A stretch of 64,000 bases of DNA from Brevundimonas viscosa (GTDB taxonomy: Bacteria > Pseudomonadota > Alphaproteobacteria > Caulobacterales > Caulobacteraceae). A program made the translations under genes and the position numbers. Below, piece by piece: positions 46,664-54,845 of the stretch. The DNA lies in assembly GCF_900116065.1 (NCBI RefSeq), contig NZ_FOZV01000004.1:124001-188000 (forward strand), in the 5' to 3' direction. The number at the start of each line of letters is the position of its first letter. The stretch's first letter is position 1. The notes beneath the pieces were generated by a model. The model searched no databases. It was not told where the DNA came from and was given only the letters and a program-made list of their open reading frames with translations.

Positions 46664-47178
46664 GACGTCCCGTCGCGGTCCGCGTGGTCGGGCCAGTGCA
46701 GTGGATCTTCATTCCGGCCCTGATCGCGCTCGCCGCCACCATCCTTCTCGCCACCCCCGTCGAGCTCTTCGGCCTCAACCTCCCCGAGCCGGTCATCCCG
46801 ATGGTGCTGGCCTTCGCCTGGGCGTTGATCCGGCCGTCGATCGTGGCGCCGGTTGTGCTGACCGCGCTCGGTCTGTTTCTCGATGTCTTCTGGTATGGCC
46901 CGCTCGGCCTCTGGCCGCTGGCGCTGCTGGCCATCTATGCGGTGGTGCTGGGGTCGCGCAGCTTCCTGATCGGGCAGGAGACGGCGGTCTTGTTCGTCTG
47001 GTACGCGGCCTGCTGCGGCCTCGCCTTCCTGATCGCCTGGCTCGTCACCAGCTTCCTCGCCTCCAATCCCCCGTCGATCCTGGCGCTCCTCGGCCAGGTC
47101 GCGCCGACCCTGCTGCTGTTTCCGTTCGCCGACCGCATGGTCGAGCGCTTCGAAGACGGCGACGTGAGGTTCCGATGA
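46660..47178 (+). CDS. mreD: Rod-shape-determining protein MreD
   Basis: The 172-residue protein is almost entirely membrane helices (about five), including FIPALIALAATILLATPVEL and GLWPLALLAIYAVVLGSRSF. It is a core component of the elongasome that pairs with MreC. It overlaps mreC by four bases upstream and mrdA by four bases downstream, so the operon is translationally coupled. Identification rests on both membrane topology and position. Confidence 0.92.
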   Translation: MRRPVAVRVVGPVQWIFIPALIALAATILLATPVELFGLNLPEPVIPMVLAFAWALIRPSIVAPVVLTALGLFLDVFWYGPLGLWPLALLAIYAVVLGSRSFLIGQETAVLFVWYAACCGLAFLIAWLVTSFLASNPPSILALLGQVAPTLLLFPFADRMVERFEDGDVRFR

Positions 47179-49250
47179 GTTCGGAACCCGCCATCTTCTT
47201 CTCCGACCCGAACGAGCGGCAGGGCTCCTTCCTGCGCCGCACCTTCGTGCTGGGCGGCCTGACGGCGGTCGGCGGTCTCGCCCTGACCGGCCGCCTCGCC
47301 CAGCTGCAGGTGGTCCAGGCGCAGGAGTACACGACGCTCGCCAGCGCCAACCAGTTCAACTTCCGTCTGGTGCCGCCGCCGCGTGGCCGCATCCTCGACC
47401 GCGGCGGGGTGGTCATCGCCGGCAACCGGCCCAGCTTCCGCGTGCTGGTGGTCCGCGACGAGACCAAGGACCTCGACCAGACGCTCGATCTCCTCGGCCG
47501 GCTGCTGCCGGACACGGTGGATCGGCGCCGCTCGATCATCCGCGACGTCAACGCCGCGCCGCGGTTCTCGCCGGTGCCGGTGAAGAGCGACCTGACCTGG
47601 GAGGAGTTCGCCCGGGTCAACCTCTACGCCAACGAGTTGCCGGGCGTGATGGCCGACATGCACGAGGCGCGCTTCTATCCGTTCGGCGGCGCCTTCGCCC
47701 ACGTCATCGGCTATGTCGCCAAGCCCAACGATCGCGACATCGAGGCGATCCGGGAGCGCGGCGAGACGGTTCCCGAAATCCTCTACAATCCGGGCTTCCG
47801 CATCGGACGCCAGGGCGTGGAGAAGGCCTTCGACACCGATCTGCGCGGCGAGGCGGGCGGCACCCGCGTCGAGGTCGACGCGCGCGGCCGCGTGGTGGCG
47901 GAGGACATCGGCGGCTCGCGCCCGGCGGTTCCGGGCAAGGACGTGATCCTGACGCTGGATTCCGACGTGCAGAACCGGGCGCTTGAAGTCTTCGGCGAGG
48001 AGTCCGGCGGCTGCGTCGTCATGGATATCCGCAACGGCGACGTCCTGTGCATGGTTTCGGCGCCGTCCTTCGACCCCAATCTGTTCGTCAGCGGCGTCCC
48101 CTCCCGCATCTACAACGCGCTGCGCGACTACGAGCGCAAGCCGCTGCTCGACAAGGCCATCTACGGCACCTTCCCGCCGGGCTCGACCTTCAAGATGACC
48201 TCGGCCCTGGCCTTCCTCGACGCCGGCATCGATCCGACCGAGCGGGTCGTCTGCACCGGCGGCTACCGCTACGGCGCCCGCACCTTCCGCTGCTGGAAGG
48301 CCGGCGGCCACGGCGCGATGGACATGCACAACGCCATCAAGAACTCGTGCGACACCTACTTCTACCACCTGTGCAATCGCGCCGGCGTCGACCGCATCGC
48401 CCGCGTGGCCCAGGACCTCGGTTTCGGCCATGTCTACGAGATCGGCATCGCCGGACAATCGAAGGGCATCGTCCCCTCGACGCGGTGGAAGCGCGAGTAC
48501 ACCGAGGCGACGAGCTGGGACGACGATCCGACCTGGTATCCCGGCGAGACCCTGTCGGTGGCGATCGGGCAGGGGGCGCTGGCGGTCAACGCCCTGCAGC
48601 TGGCGGTGATGACCAGCCGCATCGCCAATGGACGCAAGGCCATCCATCCGCGTCTCGTCAAGTCGGTGGGCGGCGTCGAGCGGCCGTCCGGGGCCGCGGT
48701 GCCTGACCTGCCGTTCTCCCGGGAGCACCTCGACATCGTCCGCGCCGGCATGGCCGCGGTGGCCAACGATGTCACCGGCACCGCCTACCGCGCCTCCCAG
48801 CTCGGTCTCGGCGACATCCAGATGGCGGGCAAGACCGGCACGGCCCAGTCGCGCGACTACCGTCCCGGCGAGTCGCGCGGCCCGCGCAACGCCCAGTGGT
48901 CGCGGCGCGACCACGCCCTGTTCGTGGCCTTCGCCCCCCACGACGCGCCCCGCTACGCCATCGCCCTGATCATCCAGCACGCGCCGTCGGGCGGCTCCGC
49001 CGACGCCGCGCCGCGCGCCCGCGAGATCATGAAGACCGTTCTCCTCAAGGACCCCGACATGCGGGCCCGCATCGAGCGCCCCCTGCCGCCCGAACCGCAG
49101 GCGCCGGCCGGCGCCGACGAGGGCGAGGGCGGGGCAGGCCCCGGCGGCGAGGTCACCGGCGCCGCGGCCGCAGCGCCCCCGCCGGCGGCGCCCGCGCCGC
49201 CGACCGCGACCAGCGGCCCGCGCCCCTATCTGGCGGAGCCGCCGCGATGA
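47175..49250 (+). CDS. mrdA: Penicillin-binding protein 2 (elongation-specific transpeptidase)
   Basis: PBP2 cross-links peptidoglycan in the elongasome. The 691-residue protein has an N-terminal anchor (FVLGGLTAVGGLALTGRL), a pedestal domain with RGRILDRGGVVIAGNRP, and the transpeptidase domain: GTFPPGSTFKM (SxxK), KNSCDTYFY (SxD, normal for PBP2) and AGKTGTAQSRDY (KTG). The last 60 residues form a Pro/Ala-rich tail not needed for catalysis. It is coupled to mreD and rodA by four-base overlaps. Confidence 0.96.
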   Translation: MSSEPAIFFSDPNERQGSFLRRTFVLGGLTAVGGLALTGRLAQLQVVQAQEYTTLASANQFNFRLVPPPRGRILDRGGVVIAGNRPSFRVLVVRDETKDLDQTLDLLGRLLPDTVDRRRSIIRDVNAAPRFSPVPVKSDLTWEEFARVNLYANELPGVMADMHEARFYPFGGAFAHVIGYVAKPNDRDIEAIRERGETVPEILYNPGFRIGRQGVEKAFDTDLRGEAGGTRVEVDARGRVVAEDIGGSRPAVPGKDVILTLDSDVQNRALEVFGEESGGCVVMDIRNGDVLCMVSAPSFDPNLFVSGVPSRIYNALRDYERKPLLDKAIYGTFPPGSTFKMTSALAFLDAGIDPTERVVCTGGYRYGARTFRCWKAGGHGAMDMHNAIKNSCDTYFYHLCNRAGVDRIARVAQDLGFGHVYEIGIAGQSKGIVPSTRWKREYTEATSWDDDPTWYPGETLSVAIGQGALAVNALQLAVMTSRIANGRKAIHPRLVKSVGGVERPSGAAVPDLPFSREHLDIVRAGMAAVANDVTGTAYRASQLGLGDIQMAGKTGTAQSRDYRPGESRGPRNAQWSRRDHALFVAFAPHDAPRYAIALIIQHAPSGGSADAAPRAREIMKTVLLKDPDMRARIERPLPPEPQAPAGADEGEGGAGPGGEVTGAAAAAPPPAAPAPPTATSGPRPYLAEPPR

Positions 49251-50404
49251 CCGCTTCGGCCCTGACCCGCCCGGGCGAGCGCGACCGGCTGTCGACCAAG
49301 ATCGCCGAGCTGGACTGGCGCCTCATCGGTCTGCTGGCCGTCATCGCCTGCGTCGGCGCGGCCATGCTGTACTCCATCGCCGGCGGTCACTGGCAGCCTT
49401 GGGCGGCCAAGCACCTGCTGCGCTTCGGGGCGCTGCTCATCGCCATGCTGACCCTCGCGATGGTCCATCCGAAATGGTGGTTCCGCGCCGCCTATCCTCT
49501 GTACGGCGTCCTGCTGGTCCTCGTCCTGATGATCGAGTTCACGCCCCTCGGCTACACCGCCGGCGGGGCGCGGAACTGGCTGAACCTCGGCTTCATCCGC
49601 ATCCAGCCGGCCGAGTTCATGAAGATCGGTCTCGTCCTCGCCCTGGCCCGCTGGTACCACAACCACACCGCCCAGGAGGCGCGCTGGTCGTGGAAGCTGC
49701 TGATCCCGGCCGGCATGATCGGCCTCCCGTTCCTGCTCGTCGCCAAACAGCCGGATCTCGGCTCCGCCATGATCATCGGCCTGACCGGGGCGGCGGTGAT
49801 GTTCATGGCCGGGCTCAGCTGGCGGGTCATCGCCGCGGGGGCCGCCGCCGCCGTGGTCGCGGTCCCGCCGTTCGTGATGTTCGGCATGCACGAGTACCAG
49901 CGCAACCGGGTGCTGACCTTCCTCAACCCCGAGGCCGACCCGTCGGGCACGGGCTACAACATCATCCAGTCCAAGATCGCGCTCGGCTCCGGCGGCCTGC
50001 TCGGCAAGGGCTATGGTCTCGGCAGCCAGAGCCAGCTGGAGTTCCTGCCCGAGCGGCACACCGACTTCATCTTTTCGACCGTCGCCGAGGAGTTCGGCTT
50101 CATCGGGTCCTTCACCGTCCTGGCCTGCTATGTGGCCGCGATCCTCATCGCCCTGCGCATCGCCTCCCTGGCCCACAGCCACTTCGGGCGCCTCGCCGCC
50201 GCCGGCATGACCGCCTTCTTCGCCTTGTTCGTGCTGATCAACGGGGCCATGGTCATGGGGATGGCTCCGGTCGTGGGGGTGCCCATGCCGCTGCTGTCCT
50301 ATGGCGGCTCGTCGATGATGACCGTGATGTTCGGTTTCGGCCTCGTCCTCTCCACCCGGGTCCACCGTTACGCCGAACTGCCCAAGGGGCACGGGTTGTT
50401 CTGA
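49247..50404 (+). CDS. rodA: Rod-shape peptidoglycan glycosyltransferase RodA
   Basis: RodA polymerises lipid II as partner of PBP2. The 385-residue SEDS protein has about ten membrane helices and the family motifs GGARNWLNLGFIRIQPAEFM, AKQPDLGSAMII, GYGLGSQSQLEFLPERHTDF and GVPMPLLSYGGSSMMTVM. The catalytic Asp of the SEDS family lies in the extracellular loop near ERHTDFIFS. It ends the rod-shape operon; a DUF6173-like gene follows 28 bases later. Confidence 0.96.
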   Translation: MTASALTRPGERDRLSTKIAELDWRLIGLLAVIACVGAAMLYSIAGGHWQPWAAKHLLRFGALLIAMLTLAMVHPKWWFRAAYPLYGVLLVLVLMIEFTPLGYTAGGARNWLNLGFIRIQPAEFMKIGLVLALARWYHNHTAQEARWSWKLLIPAGMIGLPFLLVAKQPDLGSAMIIGLTGAAVMFMAGLSWRVIAAGAAAAVVAVPPFVMFGMHEYQRNRVLTFLNPEADPSGTGYNIIQSKIALGSGGLLGKGYGLGSQSQLEFLPERHTDFIFSTVAEEFGFIGSFTVLACYVAAILIALRIASLAHSHFGRLAAAGMTAFFALFVLINGAMVMGMAPVVGVPMPLLSYGGSSMMTVMFGFGLVLSTRVHRYAELPKGHGLF

Positions 50405-50432
50405 TCGCGGACCTCGCGCGTTAGGGTCCGGC

Positions 50433-50891
50433 ATGACCGACCCCAAAGCCGATTCCACCCCGCCGAAGTTCGTCCCCGACTGGGGCGACCAGCCCTGTCC
50501 CCAGCCCATGCTGCCGGCCGCCTCGCCCGAGCAGGCCGCCGCCCTCACCGACGGCGTGCGCATGCGCGAGAACCCCGCCGAGTGGGCTTTCGTCCGCCTG
50601 TCCAAACTGATCGAGGACTTCGAGAAGAGCCTCGACAGGGACGAGGAAGTCGCCGCCCACATCGTCGGCGTGCCCGGCGACGGCACCATGCAGATCGACG
50701 ACGTCGGCTTCTGGGGGCCCGACTTCATCCTCTTCACCGGCAAGAACCCCGACGGCCGGCCGGTGCGCCTGATCCAGCACTACGCCCAGATCAACGTGCT
50801 GCTGAACGCCCGCAAGAAGCCCGAGGAGCGCGAGGCCCGCCGCATCGGCTTCCAGCTCTCGGAAATGGTCCGCAGCACCAACCCGAAATAG
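50433..50891 (+). CDS. DUF6173-like conserved protein
   Basis: The 152-residue soluble protein has an N-terminal Pro-rich part, then ENPAEWAFVRLSKLIEDFEK and EEVAAHIVGVPGDGTMQIDD, VGFWGPDFILFTGKN and RLIQHYAQINVLLNARKKP. This resembles DUF6173 proteins, which have no known function. It is the last gene on this strand before the gene-free region and directly follows rodA. A role in wall synthesis would be pure inference from position. Confidence 0.7.
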   Translation: MTDPKADSTPPKFVPDWGDQPCPQPMLPAASPEQAAALTDGVRMRENPAEWAFVRLSKLIEDFEKSLDRDEEVAAHIVGVPGDGTMQIDDVGFWGPDFILFTGKNPDGRPVRLIQHYAQINVLLNARKKPEEREARRIGFQLSEMVRSTNPK

Positions 50892-50906
50892 GCGACCCTG
50901 AGCCGT

Positions 50907-50950
50907 TCTCCACCGGGAAGGGGACCACCCGAAGCGTGGTGGAGGGGGAA
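50907..50950. repeat. Degenerate copy of the REP-like element
   Basis: GGGGACCACCCGAAGCGTGGTGGAGGGGG matches the second half of the element at 40561-40612 (GGGGACCGCCCGAAGGGCGGTGGAGGGG) with compensating changes that keep the ACCAC/GTGGT stem. The first hairpin has decayed to TCTCCACCGGGAAGG. Confidence 0.65.
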
Positions 50951-51019
50951 ACCACCCTGCGTCTTCGGCCGCCACAACGGCGTCTGAGCAGCCCTCCCCT
51001 CCACACCCACAATCCCCCT

Positions 51020-51047
51020 CCCACCGTCACCCTCCCACCGTCACCCT
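51020..51047. repeat. 14-base direct tandem duplication
   Basis: The unit CCCACCGTCACCCT occurs twice without a gap. The second unit runs into the left arm of the inverted repeat at 51038, so the duplication probably copied the edge of that element. Confidence 0.7.
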
Positions 51048-51172
51048 CGGGCTTGACCGAGGGCCGGACGTTCCGCCGCTCAGATCGGAGGAAGGGTGGG
51101 GAATCGGCGGGCCGTTCCCGACATCTGAGCCGCCCCGACCTCCGGCCCTCGGGTCAAGCCCGAGGGTGACGG
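51038..51172. repeat. Inverted repeat with about 30-base arms
   Basis: The left arm (51038-51067) is the reverse complement of the right arm (51142-51172), with one extra G in the right arm. Both contain the core GTCACCCTCGGGCTTGAC. The arms enclose 74 bases. The core resembles dispersed repeats common in Caulobacterales and sphingomonads. The whole could fold into one long hairpin or represent two inverted copies of a small mobile repeat. Confidence 0.75.
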
Positions 51173-51429
51173 CGTGCAGGAGGGCGCCAGACGACCTCGA
51201 CGACAGCGGGCTGTGGTCGAGCGATGAAGCCGGGGTGGAGGAGAGTCCCGGGGGCCTCGTGGACGTCGAGTGGATGGCGTCCCTTGCTCGCCGCGCGCCC
51301 AACCAGGCGGGGTCGATGCGGACATGATACGGAAAGTCCGGCCTCCCGGCGACGCCGCAAGGCCGAACCGGCGAGCCTTCAAGGCCCGAACACGGCCGCC
51401 AGTCGGCGGGGCGAACGGAAAACGACCAC

Positions 51430-51499
51430 GCGGGGCGCCTGCTTCCGCCGAATACGGTCACCCAAACTGCACAGACCGGGCGGAGGCCTGGCGCCCCGC
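51430..51499. other. Predicted 70-base folded hairpin (possible structured RNA or terminator)
   Basis: Three stems stack: GCGGGGCGCC (51430-51439) with GGCGCCCCGC (51490-51499), TCCGCC (51444-51449) with GGCGGA (51479-51484), and CGGTC (51455-51459) with GACCG (51474-51478), closing a 14-base loop. It lies 95 bases past the stop of the proline iminopeptidase gene. Read on the minus strand it is followed by GTGGTCGTTTTCC, so it may end that transcript. The strand is undecided. Confidence 0.4.
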
Positions 51500-51594
51500 T
51501 CCCTTCCCGCCCGCACCGCTTCTCCCGAATCGGCGAAGGGTCATGCCTTGTCCTGCCTCGGGGGTCGGGAGCGGGCGGCCGGGTCTTTGACAAT

Positions 51595-52569
51595 CTAGAG
51601 GGACGCCGCCCAGTCCGTGCCGCGCACCAGGCTGTCGATGATGCCGGGCTCGCTTGAGGCGTGGCCGGCGTCGCCGACGACGTCCAGCTTCGCCTCCGGC
51701 CACGCCCGGTGCAGCGCCCAGGCGCTGGTCATCGGGGTCACCACGTCGAACCGGCCCTGGGCGATCCAGCAGGGGATGTGGCGGATGCGGTGGACGTTCC
51801 TGAGCAGCCAGCCCTCCTCGGGGAAGAAGCCGCCATTGACGAAATACCAGCATTCGATCCGGGCGAAGGCGACGGCGAACTCAGGCTCGGCGAACTTTTC
51901 CGGTCGGGCCGAGGGACCCTGGACGCTGACGGTCTCGCCCTCCCAGCTCGACCAGGCCACGGCGCAGCGTTCCCGTTCGGCCCGGTCCTCCCCGGTCAGC
52001 CGCTTGTAGTAGGCGCCCATCAGGTCGTGGCGCTCGTCCTCGGGGATCGGCGCGACGAACCGCTCCCAGGCGTCGGGGAAGATGTGCGAGGCGCCGTCCT
52101 GGTAGAACCAGCGCAGCTCCGGCCGGGTCAGCAGGAAGATGCCCCGCAGCACCAGGGCCGAGACCCGCTCCGGATGGGTGATGGCGTAGGCCAGCGACAG
52201 GGTGGATCCCCAGCTGCCGCCGAACACCACCCACTTGTCGATCCCGAGCAGCTCGCGCAGCCGCTCGATGTCCTCGATCAGGGTCCAGGTGGTGTTGTCC
52301 TCGAGCGAGGCGTTCGGTCGGCTGTTGCCGCAGCCGCGCTGATCGAACAGGACGATGCGGTATTTCGCCGGGTCGAAGAAGCGTCGCATGCCCGGATTGA
52401 CCGCGCCGCCGGGACCGCCATGCAGCACCACGACCGGCAGGCCCTGCGGATTGCCGCATTCCTCGTACCAGACCTCGTGCACGCTCCCGGTCTGGAGGTA
52501 GCCGGTGGCGTACGGCTCGATCTCCGGGAACAGGTCGCGGCGCGGGGTGTCGGGCGCGGGGAAGGCCAT
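51595..52569 (-). CDS. pip: Proline iminopeptidase
   Basis: The enzyme removes N-terminal proline from peptides. The 324-residue alpha/beta hydrolase shows VLHGGPGGAVNPGMRRFFD (oxyanion region), LFDQRGCGNSRPNA, the nucleophile elbow VVFGGSWGSTLSLAYA (Ser) and QGRFDVVTPM and GDAGHASSEP for Asp and His. Length and motifs fit the family S33. Its start at ATG 52569 was chosen because the family opening (RRDLFPEIEPYATGYLQTG) begins soon after. It is preceded by the DUF423 gene on the same strand. Confidence 0.95.
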   Translation of the reverse strand: MAFPAPDTPRRDLFPEIEPYATGYLQTGSVHEVWYEECGNPQGLPVVVLHGGPGGAVNPGMRRFFDPAKYRIVLFDQRGCGNSRPNASLEDNTTWTLIEDIERLRELLGIDKWVVFGGSWGSTLSLAYAITHPERVSALVLRGIFLLTRPELRWFYQDGASHIFPDAWERFVAPIPEDERHDLMGAYYKRLTGEDRAERERCAVAWSSWEGETVSVQGPSARPEKFAEPEFAVAFARIECWYFVNGGFFPEEGWLLRNVHRIRHIPCWIAQGRFDVVTPMTSAWALHRAWPEAKLDVVGDAGHASSEPGIIDSLVRGTDWAASL

Positions 52570-52592
52570 ACTCAACCGGTCTCTCTGCGGGC

Positions 52593-52964
52593 TCAGGCGG
52601 AAGGGGTGGAAGGCCGCAATGCGGCGCCGGCCAGCAAAAGCCAAGCCGAGATCATCAGGACGCCGCCGACCGGAGCCACGGCTCCCATGGCGGAGAGGCC
52701 GAGAAGGCCGATGGAGGAGAGGGCGACGGCGAAGACCAGTCCGCCCGTCGCGGCCAGCCAGCCGGCGACCGCGCCGGCCCGTCCGCCGGCCGCCCACAGG
52801 GCGCAGACCAGGGCCAGCACGGCGTGGACCAGCTGATAGTGCGCGCCCGTGGTCAGCAGGGTCTTCACGGCGGGCCCGGCGCCATGCGCGGCGAAGGCGC
52901 CGAGGCCGACCGCCACGGCGCCGTTCAGGGCCGCAAAAACGGCGAGAACGCGATTCCCCCTCAT
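52593..52964 (-). CDS. DUF423 family membrane protein
   Basis: The 123-residue product has four membrane helices and the DUF423 pattern: FAALNGAVAVGLGAFAAHG near the start, TGAHYQLVHAVLAL, LFAVALSSIGLLGL-like helix and PVGGVLMISAWLLL at the end. The family (E. coli YgdD) has no known function. A GTG three bases upstream would add one residue; the ATG at 52964 is preferred. It lies 23 bases upstream of pip, in the same direction, and is divergent from the MFS gene. Confidence 0.88.
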   Translation of the reverse strand: MRGNRVLAVFAALNGAVAVGLGAFAAHGAGPAVKTLLTTGAHYQLVHAVLALVCALWAAGGRAGAVAGWLAATGGLVFAVALSSIGLLGLSAMGAVAPVGGVLMISAWLLLAGAALRPSTPSA

Positions 52965-53012
52965 CACTGCACGCTAGCCGACAGAAGCCGCCGCGTCTGC
53001 TATGCGCGCCGC

Positions 53013-54167
53013 ATGACCCCCGCCGCGCGTATGGCTTTGCAGTATGTGTTGCTCTTCGGCGCCACCGGGGTCAGCCTTCCCTTCGCCGGTCTGTGGTTTC
53101 GGGCGCAGGGGCTGAGCGGCGCGGAAATCGGCGCCCTGCTGGCGGCGCCGATGCTGGGGCGGGTGGTCACCGGGCCCCTGCTGGCCGTCTGGGCCGATGG
53201 TTTTCGGACCCGCCGCGCGCCCATCGCCCTGCTCGGGGGAGTGATGGCCGTCGGCTACGCCGGCGCCGGCCTGACCGACGTCCTCGCCGTCCGGGCGATC
53301 TGCTGGTTCGTCGCCGCCACGGCCGCGGCGGCGCTGATCCCGCTCTCGGACGTGCTGACGCTGCGCCTCGCAGCCCGGCACGGCTTCACCTTCGCCCTGC
53401 CGCGCGGCTGCGGCTCGGCCGCCTTCGTCGCCGCCAATGTCGGCGTCGGGGCCTTGCTGGTGTCCGGCCCCGCCGACCTGGTGGTGGTCTGGGTCGCCGT
53501 CCTGGGCCTCGGCGTCGCCGCCGCCGGCGCCCTGATCCTGCCGGAGGAGCCGGTCGGGGAGGGGGCGCCACTCCGGGGACGCGAGCGCTTCCACGGCCTC
53601 GGCCGGCTGTTCGTCGATCCGGTCTTCATGACCGCCATCTTCGCCGTCGGCGCCGTCCAGGCCGCCCACGCCTTCCAGTACGCCTTCTCGGCCATCCTGT
53701 GGAAGGCGCAGGGGATCAGCGAAGCCACGACCGGCCAGCTGTGGGCCTTCGGCGTGGTCGTCGAGATCGCCCTGATGTGGCTGTTCGAGCCTTGGCGCCG
53801 CCGGGTCGGCGTCGGTCCATGGGCCCTGCTGGTCGCCGGATGCCTCGCCGCCGTGGCGCGCTGGACCGCCATGGCCTTTGCGCCGCCCTTGTGGTTGCTG
53901 TGGCCGCTCCAGGCGCTCCACGCCCTGACCTTCGCCGCCACCTTCCTCGCCGGCGTCCAGATCGTCGAGCGTCTCGCGCCGCGCGAGTCCCAGACCGCCG
54001 CCCAGACGCTCAGCTCCGTGCTCTCGGCCGGCGTCCTTATCGGCGGCGCCACCGCCATTTCCGGGCCGCTGTACGACCGCTGGGGCGCGGGCGGCTATGG
54101 CGCCATGGCGGCGATGGCGGCCGTCGGCCTGCTGGCGGCGCTGCCGTTGCGGCGCAAGCTGGCCTAG
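53013..54167 (+). CDS. MFS transporter (HcaT-like MFS_1-like group)
   Basis: The 384-residue protein has about twelve membrane helices. FGATGVSLPFAGLWFRAQGL at the start, GPLLAVWADGFRTRRAP (the A-like loop between helices 2 and 3) and LPRGCGSAAFVAANVGVG resemble the HcaT/phenylpropionate permease and LacY-related groups. The transported compound is unknown. It is divergent from DUF423, and its stop interlocks with the convergent C15-like gene. Confidence 0.88.
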   Translation: MTPAARMALQYVLLFGATGVSLPFAGLWFRAQGLSGAEIGALLAAPMLGRVVTGPLLAVWADGFRTRRAPIALLGGVMAVGYAGAGLTDVLAVRAICWFVAATAAAALIPLSDVLTLRLAARHGFTFALPRGCGSAAFVAANVGVGALLVSGPADLVVVWVAVLGLGVAAAGALILPEEPVGEGAPLRGRERFHGLGRLFVDPVFMTAIFAVGAVQAAHAFQYAFSAILWKAQGISEATTGQLWAFGVVVEIALMWLFEPWRRRVGVGPWALLVAGCLAAVARWTAMAFAPPLWLLWPLQALHALTFAATFLAGVQIVERLAPRESQTAAQTLSSVLSAGVLIGGATAISGPLYDRWGAGGYGAMAAMAAVGLLAALPLRRKLA

Positions 54168-54760
54168 ACGGGCCGTGAACGCGGCAGGGGCGACAGGTGA
54201 CGGGCCATCGCCTGCGCCGCCGCCTTCACCGCCCGCTGGACCGCGGCGTCGGATGCGCCGGGCGGCGCCCGCAGCAGACCGACCGCCGGCGCGTCCCCCT
54301 CATTCGGGAGCGCGGACAACACCCGGTACAGCAGATAGCTGCCGGCGTCCGCATCGGCCTCCGACGTCGCCTCGGCGGTCAGACCCGCCTCGCGCAGGGC
54401 CTGCACCATCTCGGCTGCCGGGGCGGTCGTCCGCACCACGGCGGGGCCGGACTCGTCGAGCCGAGCCGACCCGTCCAGCGTCCGGTTCTCGGCCCGGATC
54501 TGCAGGCGGAAGCTGTCTCCCTGCCGGCTCCGGCCGATCAGCAGAAGGGCCCGGCGTCGGGGATCGGCCAGGCGCGAGATCAGGGCGTCGGCCAGCCGCT
54601 CGGGCTCATCCGCGGGCAGCGGGTCGGTCTGGGCGCCCGCCGGGCTCCATGGTTCGCCGGACAGATCCTCGATCGGATCCCATGCCGTCTCGTCGGGCGC
54701 CCAGGCGCAGATCACGAGGTGTGGCCGGGTGTCCGGAGAAGCGTGTGCGACGTCTGGCAT
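54164..54760 (-). CDS. Pyroglutamyl-peptidase (C15) fold protein, catalytically inactive
   Basis: The 198-residue protein follows the C15 layout: LVICAWAPDETAWDP at the start (family: VTGFxPFGxxxxNPS), RLQIRAENRTLDGSARLDES (family: RVAxNxxDxRIPDN), AEMVQALREAGLTAEATSEA, then SYLLYRVLSAL where the family has GTFVCNxxxY. The catalytic Cys is replaced and the Glu and His positions are not kept, so peptidase activity is unlikely. The ATG at 54760 is chosen over a TTG one codon upstream. It lies 85 bases downstream of the TipN-like gene. Confidence 0.6.
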   Translation of the reverse strand: MPDVAHASPDTRPHLVICAWAPDETAWDPIEDLSGEPWSPAGAQTDPLPADEPERLADALISRLADPRRRALLLIGRSRQGDSFRLQIRAENRTLDGSARLDESGPAVVRTTAPAAEMVQALREAGLTAEATSEADADAGSYLLYRVLSALPNEGDAPAVGLLRAPPGASDAAVQRAVKAAAQAMARHLSPLPRSRPV

Positions 54761-54845
54761 CAACCGGATCCCTCAAGCTGCCGCGGTGACCGCGGCACCG
54801 TGTCGGCGCCGTCGCCCGGGCGTCAAGCCCGGTCGACCGGAGTGT

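Larger units (their letters stand above)
50892..51594. other. Long gene-free stretch with repeats
   Basis: These 703 bases lie between the DUF6173-like gene and the 3' end of the proline iminopeptidase gene. Every open frame is an Arg/Pro/Ser-rich composition artefact with no ribosome site. The stretch holds a degenerate REP-like hairpin, a 14-base tandem duplication, a long inverted repeat and a folded hairpin, annotated separately. I see no other feature in 51173-51429 or 51500-51594. Confidence 0.7.

Noticed and set aside
48310..48360. PBP2 second motif is SCD rather than SxN
   Set aside because: SxD is normal in elongation-specific PBP2 enzymes, so this is not a defect.
51331..51341. GGAAAGTCCGG, which recalls the RNase P RNA core
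   Set aside because: The other invariant RNase P segments (for example the AACCCACGACCAG and GGGTGAAAGGGTGCGGTAAGAG regions) are absent around it.
51224..51598. 124-residue plus-strand frame in the gene-free region
   Set aside because: The product is Arg/Pro/Ser-rich without a ribosome site or domain, as random frames are in this composition.
54808..54840. CGGGCGTCAAGCCCGG near the TipN-like stop as a third copy of the 51-kb repeat
   Set aside because: Only GTCAAGCCCG is shared; the flanks differ, so it is more likely a simple terminator-like hairpin or chance.
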